Positions 59,101-61,309 of a DNA stretch of 64,000 nucleotides are shown here, piece by piece. Position 1 is the first letter of the stretch, and the number at the start of each line of letters is the position of its first letter. Below the pieces are notes generated by a model that worked only from the letters and a program-made list of their open reading frames with translations, had not been told where the DNA came from and made no database searches. The DNA is from Branchinecta lynchi. Lineage: Eukaryota; Arthropoda; Branchiopoda; Anostraca; Branchinectidae. The stretch covers positions 2,914,001 to 2,978,000 of the forward strand of contig JAKZAP010000018.1 in assembly GCA_023053575.1 (NCBI GenBank). Direction: 5' to 3'. A program made the translations under genes and the position numbers.

Positions 59101-61146
59101 CAGGCGGTCCTTCGATACCGTTAACGGTCTCTCCCTCTTCTCCTTTTTCACCGTCTCTGCCATCTTGCCCGCGTGGTCCGCGAAGACCAACATCACCAGG
59201 CTGTCCTATAAGACAAAAACGGTCAATGATATTTGGCGGTGCAAAACGGATGTCAGCTACATTTTATTAGAGCTATATTTCGGCCCTTCTTGGCAAGGGT
59301 CCTCTTCAGCCTCAAGCTGGAAAATAAAACTTGCGGAAAAAAATTTCAAGATTCTTCCTTAAATATCTGATTTTGTGAACTTCTTTTCTTGCTTGGTTCT
59401 TCATCTTGGGCTGAAGAAATATCTAATGAAATGAAATGATGGTTTAATCCGTAATATCTTTAAATACATAAAAATAGCTTTGGATATGTCAATACACATA
59501 ACGACACTTCAAGCACTATCAATCAACTCGACAGGTCAATTTTAATTATCTGATAACTTTAAAATTTCATAAGAAAACTACATTAATAAACAAAAGTCAG
59601 GTCAAAATTACATACCGTATCTGGTATAAAATTTCTAAATAAAACAATCAAGTTCGTAAATAAACTACATCAATAAACAAAAACAAGTCAAAATTGCATA
59701 CCGCAGCTAGGAACAGTTAAACTGTTTAATAAAGTATGGTACAAAAGACTTTAGGTAACGCTCGGATGAGTGTCTTGGAGGAGGAATTAGTTGCTTCTTC
59801 TGATTCATTGTGAGTCAATAGGATGGATGCGAGGAATTTCCCAGCTGACTAGGACCGGAGTAGTGCCGGATTACTGGAGTACTGCGATCTTTTAACTCGT
59901 TGTCATATCCATCAACTTTGTGTAGTATCTAGCCATTTCCTCTTTTTTCTTTTTTTGTATTTACTTATCTTACCGCGGCTTTTCTGCTTACAAAACAAAT
60001 TCTTTCTAGGTACACTTTTTCTAGCTACCTTGTTATATGTGAGGAATCCGGATAAACTACATTTCGAATGAATCATAAAGTTCGAAAAGAGACTCAGCAT
60101 TTATCTTTAGTCGAATACTGAGCCTCTAATGAGCTTCAGATGAAACTTTCTAAAATTTACCAGGTTTCCGGTTTTAACCGGGTTCCGGGAGAACTAGTCG
60201 TCTGGTGAGAAAATAAGTCTCAGATTCAGATTCAGCAAGTCTCCTCACCCTGGATTGGTGATTACATTAGCTTTTAAACCAGTTAAATATTCTTTGAGCC
60301 GAAGCTGAATTTGAAACATATATTCTAATAATGTTATTATTTAATAATAAATAATGTTACATTATTTGAATTTAAACCAGCTTTTAGCAGGGACCTTTTA
60401 CTGCAAAATACTTGCGAAAATGTTTCTTCCCCGTCCAGTTTTTATCATGTTGGCCGCATATTGAAGCATTAGCTCTTAATTTCCTTCTGTTTAGTCCTTC
60501 AAAATATATTAAATTTGTTGCTACGTGGCACGTAATTTCACCCAGTAGATGGCGTTCAAACTAAACAGTACACCTCAACGGAAGAAGAACGCTTAAAACT
60601 AAAAAAAAATATCAAAAACCGAAATTCGAAATAAACTTTTTGCGTCGGAGGAAAGCTGAGACAGTTGGTAGCAAGTTTGTTATTTTTCCTTTTCATTTTT
60701 CTTCTGTATGTAGGCTACTGTGCAAATACCTTATTACTAGGCTGCACGTAATAAATTCATTCATTCGTTTATTCATTTGACTGTTTCATAAGCAACAAAC
60801 AAAACCAAGGTAAAGAAACACTTAGAGAAACAAAGAAAGTCGCTTTTTTTGAAGTTCAAAGAGGACCATGGCCTATTTTTCGCCAAGGTTTTATTATCCT
60901 TTCTGCCATTGAAATCGTCGAGGGTTTGTTAGAAAAAAAGCACTTACCCTTCATCCACATTGGTCCTGTCACTCCTATGCATCCTGGTTCACCCTTTGGC
61001 CGGTCCTTTCCATGTTTCCCATGAGCTCCGCGCTCCCCTTTCATACCGTCACTTCCATCCTCACCAGCCTCACCGGGCATGCCTGGTTCACCGGGTTCGC
61101 CTGGTTGTCCTTCAGCACCCTCGGCTCCTTTGTCTCCTATCTCACC
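13777..61146 (-). CDS. Collagen type IV alpha chain, 3' part (13 exons, 5' part outside window)
   Basis: Extracellular basement-membrane collagen; three chains trimerise through the C-terminal NC1 domain and hexamerise into a network. Exons in transcript order: 60948-61146, 59092-59205, 55221-55309, 49947-50046, 44657-44842, 41562-41857, 35421-35496, 34739-34909, 29977-30156, 28692-28869, 22416-22530, 18426-18695, 13777-14154. Every junction has AG/GT borders and the phases chain without a break: 0-1, 1-1, 1-0, 0-1, 1-1, 1-0, 0-1, 1-1, 1-1, 1-2, 2-0, 0-0, 0-stop. Many junctions split a Gly codon after its first G, as is common in type IV genes. The joined product has about 420 residues of interrupted Gly-X-Y, then NC1 with 12 cysteines, then an added tail. 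The stretch EDEI..HISRCSVCEA is slightly alpha2-like, but alpha1 or alpha2 identity is not settled. Introns of 0.5-6.2 kb are filled with repeats. Confidence 0.95.
14155..14980. other. Intron 12, proximal part, no recognised element
   Basis: AT-rich intron sequence between exon 13 and the foldback element. Short open frames here show no known domain. Confidence 0.4.
14985..16265. mobile_element. Foldback-like element with tandem-repeat arms
   Basis: The left arm (14985-15135) is about nine 15-17 bp units of the type ggacaattcgtcacta. The right arm (16080-16260) is about twelve units of the reverse complement (tgacgaactgtccttg). Arms made of short tandem repeats in inverted orientation are the hallmark of foldback (FB-type) elements. 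The space between holds a LINE fragment. Outside the arms, gatataatgattctag and its rough inverse atcctagaat also match. Confidence 0.6.
15300..15775 (+). mobile_element. LINE family C 3' end
   Basis: Near 15320-15470 the plus strand encodes THGTRSSF-like text and [19 protein letters not shown], the typical C-terminal end of a non-LTR reverse transcriptase ORF, matching the copy at 43700. It ends in an (ACTTGA)n tail near 15745-15775. A 20-base T run lies at 15605-15625. Confidence 0.6.
16322..16600 (+). mobile_element. LINE family A 3' end
   Basis: It encodes [23 protein letters not shown] and, after a frameshift, DEEWLKRF and GRFLRLA. This is the same C-terminal domain as the copy at 24347. 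Next to it is a (CTAT)n tract at 16606-16622. Confidence 0.6.
16626..17380 (-). mobile_element. Family D element with hammerhead-like cores (cluster 1)
   Basis: Three related cores lie at 16672-16703 (minus), 16764-16793 (plus, degraded) and 16937-16968 (minus, CTAAAGA for CTGAAGA). The first two face each other, giving a foldback of about 240 bp between gacagtgcaaaac and caagctgactgcaaatc. The remainder shares about 200 bp with 17750-18000. Confidence 0.55.
17600..18060 (-). mobile_element. Family D element with hammerhead-like core (cluster 2)
   Basis: On the minus strand the unit starts gatattccttcagcccaagc near 18043 and ends past the core at 17686-17717: CTGAAGA, a stem of GG(A)CCCCT/AGGGCC type, then GAAA. 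A possible cleavage triplet GTA precedes GCTGAC (between 17665 and 17666). Here stem I pairs poorly. Confidence 0.55.
18166..18241 (-). ncRNA. Hammerhead-ribozyme-like motif (best copy, minus)
   Basis: Minus strand in order: GGATT-GACAGC (5' side of stem I), CTGACGA core, stem II GG(A)CCCTT-loop-AAGGGCC (7 bp with one bulged A and the expected G10.1-C11.1 pair), GAAA core, a weak stem III, GTA, then GCTGAC-GT-ATCC (3' side of stem I, pairing GGAT/ATCC and five of six in GACAGC/GCTGAC). This is the layout of a type I hammerhead, known from Penelope-like elements and retrozymes. The predicted cut is between 18177 and 18178. Stem III is poor, so activity is uncertain. Confidence 0.5.
18249..18293. 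repeat. Perfect 16-bp hairpin beside the hammerhead-like motif
   Basis: The arms caactttggggaagga (18249-18264) and tccttccccaaagttg (18278-18293) are perfectly complementary with a 13-nt loop. The homologous place by 38115-38135 keeps only one arm. Confidence 0.75.
18426..18695 (-). CDS. Collagen IV exon 12: NC1 second subdomain
   Basis: 270 nt, phase 0 in and out. The acceptor is tctttgtag and the donor CAG/GTAAGA. It encodes [20 protein letters not shown], then [18 protein letters not shown] and finally VSRCSVCLR, all matching the second NC1 half, with its remaining cysteines. The lysine in ETWKGDDY aligns with the position used as hydroxylysine 211. In known chains the protein ends a few residues after the last cysteine; here the frame goes on as AGKTGEPPQ and splices to another exon. 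If the donor were ignored, a stop would follow after four intron-coded residues (VRCI). Confidence 0.95.
18730..19667. mobile_element. hAT-like element with 8-bp TSD (copy 2)
   Basis: The ends CAGAGATGGGCGAATC (18730-18745) and GATTCGCCCATCTCTG are perfect 16-bp inverted repeats. The 8-bp duplication gctaaaac flanks them exactly (18722-18729 and 19668-19675). Beside each end lie runs of GGATTCGAATCC-type palindromes. A LINE 3' end has inserted at about 19472-19560. There is no transposase. Confidence 0.85.
19472..19560 (+). mobile_element. Very short LINE family A 3' end, nested
   Basis: A 3' UTR piece (gttgccatgacccc.aaggtt, gcaataaattcattcattca) is flanked by the target duplication cataagaaagatgca (about 19456-19470 and 19560-19575). 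It is a 5'-truncated insertion into the hAT-like element. Confidence 0.7.
19674..19807. mobile_element. Short MITE, cccgatgaaaaatt family
   Basis: The ends CCCGATGAAAAATTT and AAATTCATCGGG are inverted repeats. The interior has tgcatgctactttttgatac, shared with the copies at 34095-34640 and 47586-47885. It abuts the hAT-like element. Confidence 0.6.
19917..21860 (+). mobile_element. Helitron-like element, family B copy 1, with 281-bp tandem array
   Basis: The left end is a hairpin, tatggcacttg-cccttcggc-caagtgccata, followed by gcgatcgcaatt and a (GTCTGTCG)n tract at 19965-20020. The core (20045-21830) has about six tandem units; gccgattcgg recurs at 20402, 20689, 20970, 21251 and 21532 (spacing 287 then 281 three times). 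The right end is acaagtgccatat, then the palindrome gagctcgtagctc. It is non-coding; the short frames inside follow the repeat. Confidence 0.7.
22035..22402 (+). repeat. Repeat P copy 1
   Basis: The block runs from gacccctcgcacaattta through ataacccacggctttgg and cgacagcgtgagacacatcg to ggtaagacaggtcctttaa. It also occurs at 24638-25135 and 28228-28600, all in the same orientation. This copy ends about a dozen bases from the exon 11 splice donor. Confidence 0.65.
22416..22530 (-). CDS. Collagen IV exon 11: NC1 subdomain junction
   Basis: 115 nt, phase 2 in, 0 out. The acceptor is atctttcag and the donor ATG/GTAAGT. It encodes [20 protein letters not shown] and then [18 protein letters not shown], the join between the two homologous NC1 halves (family pattern SRC.VCEA...HSQ...P.CP..W..LW.G.SF.M). 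Compared with the usual FVMHTSAG, the residues just after FVM are two shorter at the exon border. Confidence 0.95.
22640..24085 (+). mobile_element. Family C element with 137-bp tandem units
   Basis: It starts near gaccaaaggtttcgatggga. The core repeats (caaataaaacttttacttt, ttccggtttgggccggattc, cttgtccg) have a 137-bp period; equivalent points fall at 23315, 23452 and 23589. A (GGAC)n tract at 23993-24030 precedes the end gatgtcataggt-like block and gttttgggatcccaaaaac. Open frames such as those at 23315-23879 are frame artefacts of the repeat. Confidence 0.65.
24150..24330 (-). mobile_element. LINE 3' end, minus strand
   Basis: A (TTTA)n tail at 24145-24175 is followed by sequence typical of minus-strand LINE 3' UTRs here (atgacccgctttttgcg, aaaacacttaaacaaaac). 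Confidence 0.45.
24347..24637 (+). mobile_element. LINE family A 3' end, best preserved C-terminus
   Basis: One open frame encodes [32 protein letters not shown] and [17 protein letters not shown] followed by a stop. It then has the 3' UTR phrase gttgtcatggccctcgggct and an (ATTCT)n tail. It is the clearest example of the family's C-terminal domain. Confidence 0.7.
24638..25135 (+). repeat. Repeat P copy 2 (with internal duplication)
   Basis: It matches copy 1. The stretch tcgcagacaaccgtcgacagcgtgatgcaca occurs twice, at about 24826 and 24950, each after a run of T. Confidence 0.6.
25440..25471 (-). ncRNA. Hammerhead-like core fragment
   Basis: The minus strand carries CTGAAGA, a diverged stem II (GAATCCTC...GAAGGGCC) and GAAA. 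The flanks needed for stem I are missing. Confidence 0.35.
25560..25740 (+). mobile_element. Probable LINE fragment
   Basis: The open frame ends [18 protein letters not shown], resembling the last residues of non-LTR ORF2 proteins (compare [12 protein letters not shown] at 43860). It runs into G and C tracts at 25730-25755. Confidence 0.35.
26274..26423. mobile_element. Short foldback MITE
   Basis: gatgtgcgagggataa..aattt and its inverse aatgttatttatccctcgca form inverted arms, with tttcggatatttcggtt and aaccgaaatatcagaaa inside them. Confidence 0.6.
26765..28068. mobile_element. hAT-like element carrying a Helitron-like element
   Basis: The ends CAGAGGCGTTAC.TATAG and CTATACGTGACGACCCTG are imperfect inverted repeats. 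The flanking octamers gtcctgga and gctctgcg both align to gttctacg in the uninterrupted repeat, so they are a decayed target duplication. It contains T, G and C homopolymers at 28000-28050. Confidence 0.55.
26888..27945 (-). mobile_element. Helitron-like element, family B copy 2
   Basis: This is the reverse complement of the element at 19917 with about three tandem units instead of six (gaatcggctc near 27205 and 27488). Both ends are intact: aacaagagctacgagctcat on the left and the hairpin cacttggccgaagggcaagtg on the right. Confidence 0.7.
28228..28600 (+). repeat. Repeat P copy 3
   Basis: It matches copies 1 and 2 (gatcccttgcgctatttaa, atcccacggttttggctgtt, ggtaagacaggtacttta) and ends about 90 bp from exon 10. 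Confidence 0.6.
28692..28869 (-). CDS. Collagen IV exon 10: NC1 first subdomain
   Basis: 178 nt, phase 1 in, 2 out. The acceptor is gattttgcag and the donor AG/GTATTG. It encodes [18 protein letters not shown] and, further on, SRSDYSYWL, both diagnostic of type IV NC1. Between the third and fourth cysteines there are eight residues (NKMNGTDE), about three more than usual, creating an N-G-T glycosylation sequon. The stretch after SYWL ([14 protein letters not shown]) has no methionine, where the sulfilimine-forming Met93 of vertebrate chains would lie. Confidence 0.95.
29143..29222. repeat. 39-bp tandem duplication
   Basis: The unit gcagccgagatacctgtaaa..ctccaaaac is present twice without change, inside intron 9. 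Confidence 0.75.
29528..29890. mobile_element. TA-flanked MITE, family E copy 1
   Basis: The ends GTTGCGTTTTTGCAGAT and ATCTGCAAAAACGCAAC are perfect inverted repeats flanked by TA. The interior has many nested ccgtggtatc/gataccacgg palindromes. The right end is about 86 bp from exon 9. Confidence 0.75.
29977..30156 (-). CDS. Collagen IV exon 9: end of helix and start of NC1
   Basis: 180 nt, phase 1 in and out. The acceptor is tttcgtag and the donor G/GTAATA. The last triplets GPL-GSA-GDA lead into the NC1 opening [18 protein letters not shown], which matches the conserved type IV pattern hydrophobic-RHSQT...P.CP. It ends with [18 protein letters not shown], corresponding to the family's G-S-L..V.G...AH-QDLG. 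It contains the first NC1 cysteine. Confidence 0.96.
   Translation of the reverse strand, partial: VPLVPREMPENHQPSALRTCLPVIHRQQTFRNVRPEPGKCGMDIPSSTSSETSRHMDRI
30235..30770 (-). mobile_element. Family D foldback with two hammerhead-like cores
   Basis: The minus-strand core at 30283-30314 (CTGAAGA, stem II, GAAA) and a degraded plus-strand core at 30691-30723 (CAAAA in place of GAAA) face each other between gacagtgcaaaac and gttttgcactgtc-like ends. In between are two copies of a TATATA-rich block (30344-30440 and 30584-30660). Confidence 0.55.
31111..31145. repeat. Poly(A) tract
   Basis: About 26 consecutive A residues, preceded by C-rich sequence. It may be the tail of a retroposed copy, but no body is recognised. 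Confidence 0.6.
31550..31862 (+). mobile_element. Probable non-LTR 3' UTR
   Basis: The GC-richer segment (aagactgttgagtagtcac, accggacgggatcccgc) ends aataataaacgaacatgaac, with an AATAAA-like signal just before a (CCTGAA)-like tail, as in LINE 3' ends. Confidence 0.35.
32030..32560 (+). mobile_element. Decayed family A element
   Basis: It shares gtgcgcatgttatcat-type text and gatgaaacttggcaagaag.acaag, plus gctggatccgggcactgt, with the element at 9650-11536. No ends are preserved. Confidence 0.45.
32920..33922. mobile_element. hAT-like element related to 2985-4465, left end lost
   Basis: The segment ggtagtccttacttttattttggatctcaaa aligns with about 3760-3800. The right end ttacgacgcccctg (33909-33922) matches the family terminus. 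I cannot place the left end or a target duplication. Confidence 0.5.
34095..34640. mobile_element. MITE, cccgatgaaaaatt family, long copy
   Basis: It runs from tcacccgatgacaaatttgtag to aaatttttcatcgggta, inverted at the ends. The interior has atgcagtagtatgcagtaac-type palindromic text and a (TTA)n tract near 34535. It ends about 98 bp from exon 8. Confidence 0.55.
34739..34909 (-). CDS. Collagen IV exon 8 (last mostly helical exon)
   Basis: 171 nt, phase 1 in and out. The acceptor is gttatttag and the donor G/GTATTA. Nineteen unbroken triplets run from GGR-GIG-GDP to GQA-GPK. The frame matches exon 9 directly, but I cannot exclude a short helical exon inside the 4.6-kb intron 8. Confidence 0.93.
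35421..35496 (-). CDS. Collagen IV exon 7 (Gly-X-Y)
   Basis: 76 nt, phase 0 in, 1 out. The acceptor is cttttcag and the donor G/GTACAG. It encodes GEK, then a ten-residue non-Gly run beginning [10 protein letters not shown], then [12 protein letters not shown]. It is separated from exon 8 by the shortest intron (511 bp). Confidence 0.92.
35590..36251 (+). pseudogene. LINE family B reverse-transcriptase 3' end (CR1-like)
   Basis: The plus frame encodes [20 protein letters not shown], then [20 protein letters not shown] and [14 protein letters not shown], the conserved end of a non-LTR reverse transcriptase (GV.ID..L.W..H, Y...I...LEYAS.VW). Near 35905 a frameshift moves the reading to [10 protein letters not shown]. 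It ends in the simple tail (TTGA)n at 36238-36251. It is a dead, 5'-truncated copy in intron 6. Confidence 0.8.
36920..37035. repeat. GATATCGATAT-rich palindromic repeat
   Basis: tttcgatattcgatatcgat occurs twice within 45 bp, followed by an inverted version. It is self-complementary and may fold as a cruciform. Confidence 0.55.
38149..38224 (+). ncRNA. Hammerhead-ribozyme-like motif (best copy, plus)
   Basis: It is nearly identical in layout to 18166-18241: GGATT-GACAGC, CTGACGA (38160-38166), stem II CCCTT/AAGGG with flanking GA/CC, GAAA (38188-38191), stem III with a TGAT/ATCA hairpin, TA, then GCTGAC-GT-ATCC closing stem I. The predicted cut is between 38212 and 38213. One change (A for G10.1) weakens the base of stem II. 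Confidence 0.5.
38783..39087. mobile_element. MITE, gttccaccc family, near-complete
   Basis: The ends gcgtgttccacccttct and ggatggaacgctc are inverted repeats. Inside are agtaactattagttact-type palindromes. The family also occurs at 6060-6300 and as a trace near 29085. Confidence 0.6.
39640..41340 (+). repeat. Repeat N copy 1 (about 1.6 kb)
   Basis: Long stretches match 56370-58000 in the same orientation: ggtctaaccttt..gttttt, cctacggtgtgtgaagtgaa, gcaggcaagcaga, tgttaga or tgttaggctataat.atcttcggc, and gttggtgtacctattatttg. There is no long coding frame and no clear termini. The nature of the element is unknown. Confidence 0.6.
41562..41857 (-). CDS. Collagen IV exon 6 (longest Gly-X-Y exon)
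   Basis: 296 nt, phase 1 in, 0 out. The acceptor is gtctttaag and the donor AAG/GTAAAG. After GYRSDAE (one interruption) come regular triplets with a further break at GYSPE, ending GKP-GRD-GSK. It is the longest uninterrupted reading frame of the helical part in this window. Confidence 0.94.
41935..42115. other. Possible foldback sequence in intron 5
   Basis: The segment beginning agctacgtttacacggaggg has repeated gggtattt/aaatacccg-type motifs. I see no closing terminus. Confidence 0.25.
42140..43070. other. Intron 5 sequence, nothing recognised
   Basis: No domain, RNA or closed element. cagtgttgccaac near 42597 resembles the terminus of the hAT-like MITE at 12309, but no partner end was found. 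Confidence 0.35.
43080..43645 (-). mobile_element. Helitron-like element, family A, truncated
   Basis: It has units with gatcacccgttccagagtta and gtccctgatatgcctgccaa. The right hairpin cacttggccggaaggcaagtg (about 43621-43641) is intact; the left end is missing. Confidence 0.55.
43700..44158 (+). mobile_element. LINE family C 3' end
   Basis: The plus frame encodes [20 protein letters not shown], then [20 protein letters not shown] and a stop near 43902. It has a T-rich 3' UTR and ends in an (AACTG)n tail at 44140-44155. It is homologous to the copy at 15300. Confidence 0.65.
44160..44655. other. Intron 5 end, nothing recognised
   Basis: Unique-looking sequence next to exon 5 with no coding frame or repeat that I can match elsewhere in the window. 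Confidence 0.35.
44657..44842 (-). CDS. Collagen IV exon 5 (interrupted Gly-X-Y)
   Basis: 186 nt, phase 1 in and out. The acceptor is ttccctag and the donor is the weak G/GTTTGT. The helix is unusually broken: it opens with [11 protein letters not shown], later has GTSEPG, and then GPEGEG. Between these are regular triplets such as [15 protein letters not shown]. Such interruptions are normal for type IV chains and give local flexibility. Confidence 0.92.
45982..46155 (-). mobile_element. MITE family H copy 1 (inverted)
   Basis: It runs from gcggacaaaccatcaggata to cgtgttttcgcact. It is the reverse complement of copies 2 and 3 and lies head-on against copy 2. Confidence 0.6.
46180..46343 (+). 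mobile_element. MITE family H copy 2
   Basis: 164 bp with ends AGTGCGAACAAACGATCAGGA and TCGTGTGTCCGCACT. It is nearly identical to copy 3. The 74-93 codon frames over it are incidental. Confidence 0.65.
46915..47310. mobile_element. Foldback with a second hammerhead-like core
   Basis: 46915-46996 and 47215-47310 are inverted copies (aaaaatcaacgaagaaa, ggccaacgaatatactgaga, aaaggcgaatatttcgggag). At 47207-47237 the plus strand reads CTGAAGA, A, stem GGGAG/CTCCC, then GAAA. This is the same CTGANGA-stem-GAAA order as family D but with different sequence. Confidence 0.5.
47360..47523 (+). mobile_element. MITE family H copy 3
   Basis: It has clean inverted ends AGTGCGAACACACGATCAGGA and TCATTGTGTGTCCGCACT, and the same 164-bp length as copy 2. 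Confidence 0.7.
47586..47885. mobile_element. MITE, cccgatgaaaaatt family, complete
   Basis: About 300 bp between CCCGATGAAAAATCT and AAATTTTTCGTCGGG. The centre is rich in atgctacta/tagtagcat motifs. Confidence 0.65.
48197..48620 (-). mobile_element. LINE family B 3' end, minus strand
   Basis: The tail (TTGA)n of the minus strand lies at 48197-48212, matching the family B tail at 36238. Further in, the minus frame reads [19 protein letters not shown] and [15 protein letters not shown], which looks like the C-terminal end of a LINE ORF. Confidence 0.5.
48740..49410 (+). mobile_element. LINE family A 3' end, split by a MITE
   Basis: It encodes [19 protein letters not shown] and [12 protein letters not shown] near 48770-48885, matching the family C-terminus. 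The 3' UTR phrase cttgggcttttttgtaaata resumes after the MITE at about 49313. Confidence 0.6.
48896..49311. mobile_element. TA-flanked MITE, family E copy 2, inside a LINE
   Basis: The left end GTTGCGTTCTCGCGGATACC and right end GGTATCTGCAAAAATGCAAA are diverged family E termini. The insertion lies in LINE family A sequence. Confidence 0.6.
49557..49933. mobile_element. TA-flanked MITE, family E copy 3, at a splice donor
   Basis: The ends GTTGCGTTTTTGCAGATACC and GGTATCTGCAAAAACACAAC are flanked by TA. The right end is 13 bp from the last base of collagen exon 4. Confidence 0.75.
49947..50046 (-). CDS. Collagen IV exon 4 (Gly-X-Y)
   Basis: 100 nt, phase 0 in, 1 out. The acceptor is atttatag and the donor G/GTGAGT. 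It encodes eleven perfect triplets, [15 protein letters not shown] and onward to GPR-GPR. A MITE ends 13 bp downstream of the splice donor. Confidence 0.93.
50060..51025. other. Intron 3 sequence, nothing recognised
   Basis: No element could be closed and no coding motif is seen. A 91-codon minus frame at 50755-51030 has no recognisable domain. Confidence 0.35.
51030..51745 (+). mobile_element. Family C element, strongly diverged
   Basis: It starts gagcaaaggttttgatcgga, like the other family C left ends. Diverged units with cgacttca.aaa and ggccgaattcctgg.gaa follow. The right end with the GGAC tract is not preserved. Confidence 0.45.
52082..52290 (+). mobile_element. LINE family A C-terminus, plus strand
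   Basis: One frame encodes [20 protein letters not shown] followed by [10 protein letters not shown], the zinc-knuckle-like C-terminal motif of the family. It meets the tail of a minus-strand LINE directly. Confidence 0.65.
52291..52960 (-). pseudogene. LINE family A reverse-transcriptase fragment, minus strand
   Basis: The tail (CATT)n lies at 52291-52307. Upstream on the minus strand come [20 protein letters not shown] and, after a frameshift in a run of eight T (about 52727-52734 on the plus strand), [20 protein letters not shown] and RNRYLMQRY. These fit the region after the catalytic palm of non-LTR reverse transcriptases. Confidence 0.7.
52980..53058 (+). mobile_element. LINE 3' tail fragment
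   Basis: atgtgtacggcctgaaaaat is followed by (CATT)n at 53043-53058, typical of the LINE 3' ends here. Confidence 0.45.
53169..55135. mobile_element. hAT-like element with 8-bp TSD (copy 3)
   Basis: The ends CAGGGGCAGTTCGAAGGG and CCCTTCGAACCGCCCCTG are inverted with one mismatch. The duplication ccagcatc is perfect at 53161-53168 and 55136-55143. The interior has repeated gccgcaggcaaaatttt units related to the interior of the element at 2985, and a separate MITE at 53785-54000. Confidence 0.85.
53785..54000. mobile_element. MITE nested in the hAT-like element
   Basis: The long inverted arms tttacacactgcgtaaaatc and gattttacgcagtgtgtaaa continue inward with cgagcgtattttacgcatgt and its inverse. 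The whole 215 bp can fold on itself. Confidence 0.75.
55221..55309 (-). CDS. Collagen IV exon 3 (Gly-X-Y)
   Basis: 89 nt, phase 1 in, 0 out. The acceptor is ..gattgcag and the donor AAG/GTAAAT. It encodes eleven unbroken triplets including [18 protein letters not shown], with one cysteine in an X position. Its acceptor side lies about 30 bp from the tail of a minus-strand LINE 3' end. Confidence 0.93.
55341..55440 (-). mobile_element. LINE 3' end, minus strand
   Basis: (GAAT)n tail at 55341-55353, then cctttatttcagcaaaag, as in other minus-strand LINE ends. Confidence 0.45.
55480..55800 (-). mobile_element. LINE family A 3' end, minus strand
   Basis: The minus strand encodes [15 protein letters not shown], then [15 protein letters not shown] and [10 protein letters not shown], followed by the 3' UTR phrase gatggccctcgggcttt. 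Stops show that it is dead. Confidence 0.6.
56370..58000 (+). repeat. Repeat N copy 2
   Basis: It aligns along most of its length with 39640-41340. A LINE tail (minus strand, 57105-57230) interrupts it, and a 22-base T run sits at 56351-56373. atatgcctcttaaactctat is duplicated near 56939 and 57013. Confidence 0.6.
57105..57230 (-). mobile_element. LINE 3' end, minus strand, inside repeat N
   Basis: (AATG)n followed by ttttatttatagcccgccaa, the same form as the other minus-strand LINE tails. Confidence 0.5.
58010..59050. other. Intron 2 sequence, nothing recognised
   Basis: AT-rich sequence with no closed element and no coding motif. Confidence 0.35.
59092..59205 (-). CDS. Collagen IV exon 2 (Gly-X-Y)
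   Basis: 114 nt, phase 1 in and out. The acceptor is cttatag and the donor G/GTAAGA. The product reads [24 protein letters not shown] and then a two-residue interruption (GETVN) before GIE-GPP-GIT. The Gly codon is split over both borders. Confidence 0.93.
59235..59420 (-). mobile_element. Family D element with hammerhead-like core
   Basis: The core at 59278-59309 (minus) has CTGAAGA, stem II GG(A)CCCTT/AAGGGCC and GAAA. GTA precedes GCTGAC at 59252-59257. Stem I on the 5' side does not pair well. It starts 30 bp upstream of the exon 2 acceptor. Confidence 0.5.
59425..60650. other. Intron 1 sequence with LINE tail and family C traces
   Basis: atgaaatgaaatgatggttt at 59428 looks like a minus-strand LINE tail. 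About 60120-60250 resembles a decayed family C unit (tttccggttttaaccgggtt). The rest is unassigned. Confidence 0.35.
60660..60780 (+). mobile_element. LINE 3' tail fragment
   Basis: ggctgcacgtaataaattca with (ATTC)n, like the 3' UTR of LINE family A. Confidence 0.45.
60948..61146 (-). CDS. Collagen IV exon 1 of window (Gly-X-Y)
   Basis: 199 nt, phase 0 in, 1 out. The acceptor is ..tttttag before GGTGAG and the donor is G/GTAAGT. It encodes 22 triplets beginning [20 protein letters not shown]. Two triplets lack the leading glycine: GKD-RPK (Arg codon CGG at 61000-61002) and GPM-WMK (Trp codon TGG at 60955-60957), each one base from GGG. A cysteine in GEPGCIG could take part in disulfide crosslinks. 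It is the most 5' exon I can find; nothing convincing lies between it and the window end. Confidence 0.9.
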
Positions 61147-61309
61147 CTAAAAATATCGCAATAGAATAAATAGTCATTAAAAATGACATAATACAGACGC
61201 ACAGAGTAGCCCTGATTTTAAGAGTAACTTTTCCTTAGGTCCATCGGCGACTGGCCCTACCACCAGGAGAAAAATACTATTTTATTTGGGTACTGTCAGC
61301 AAGAACAGA

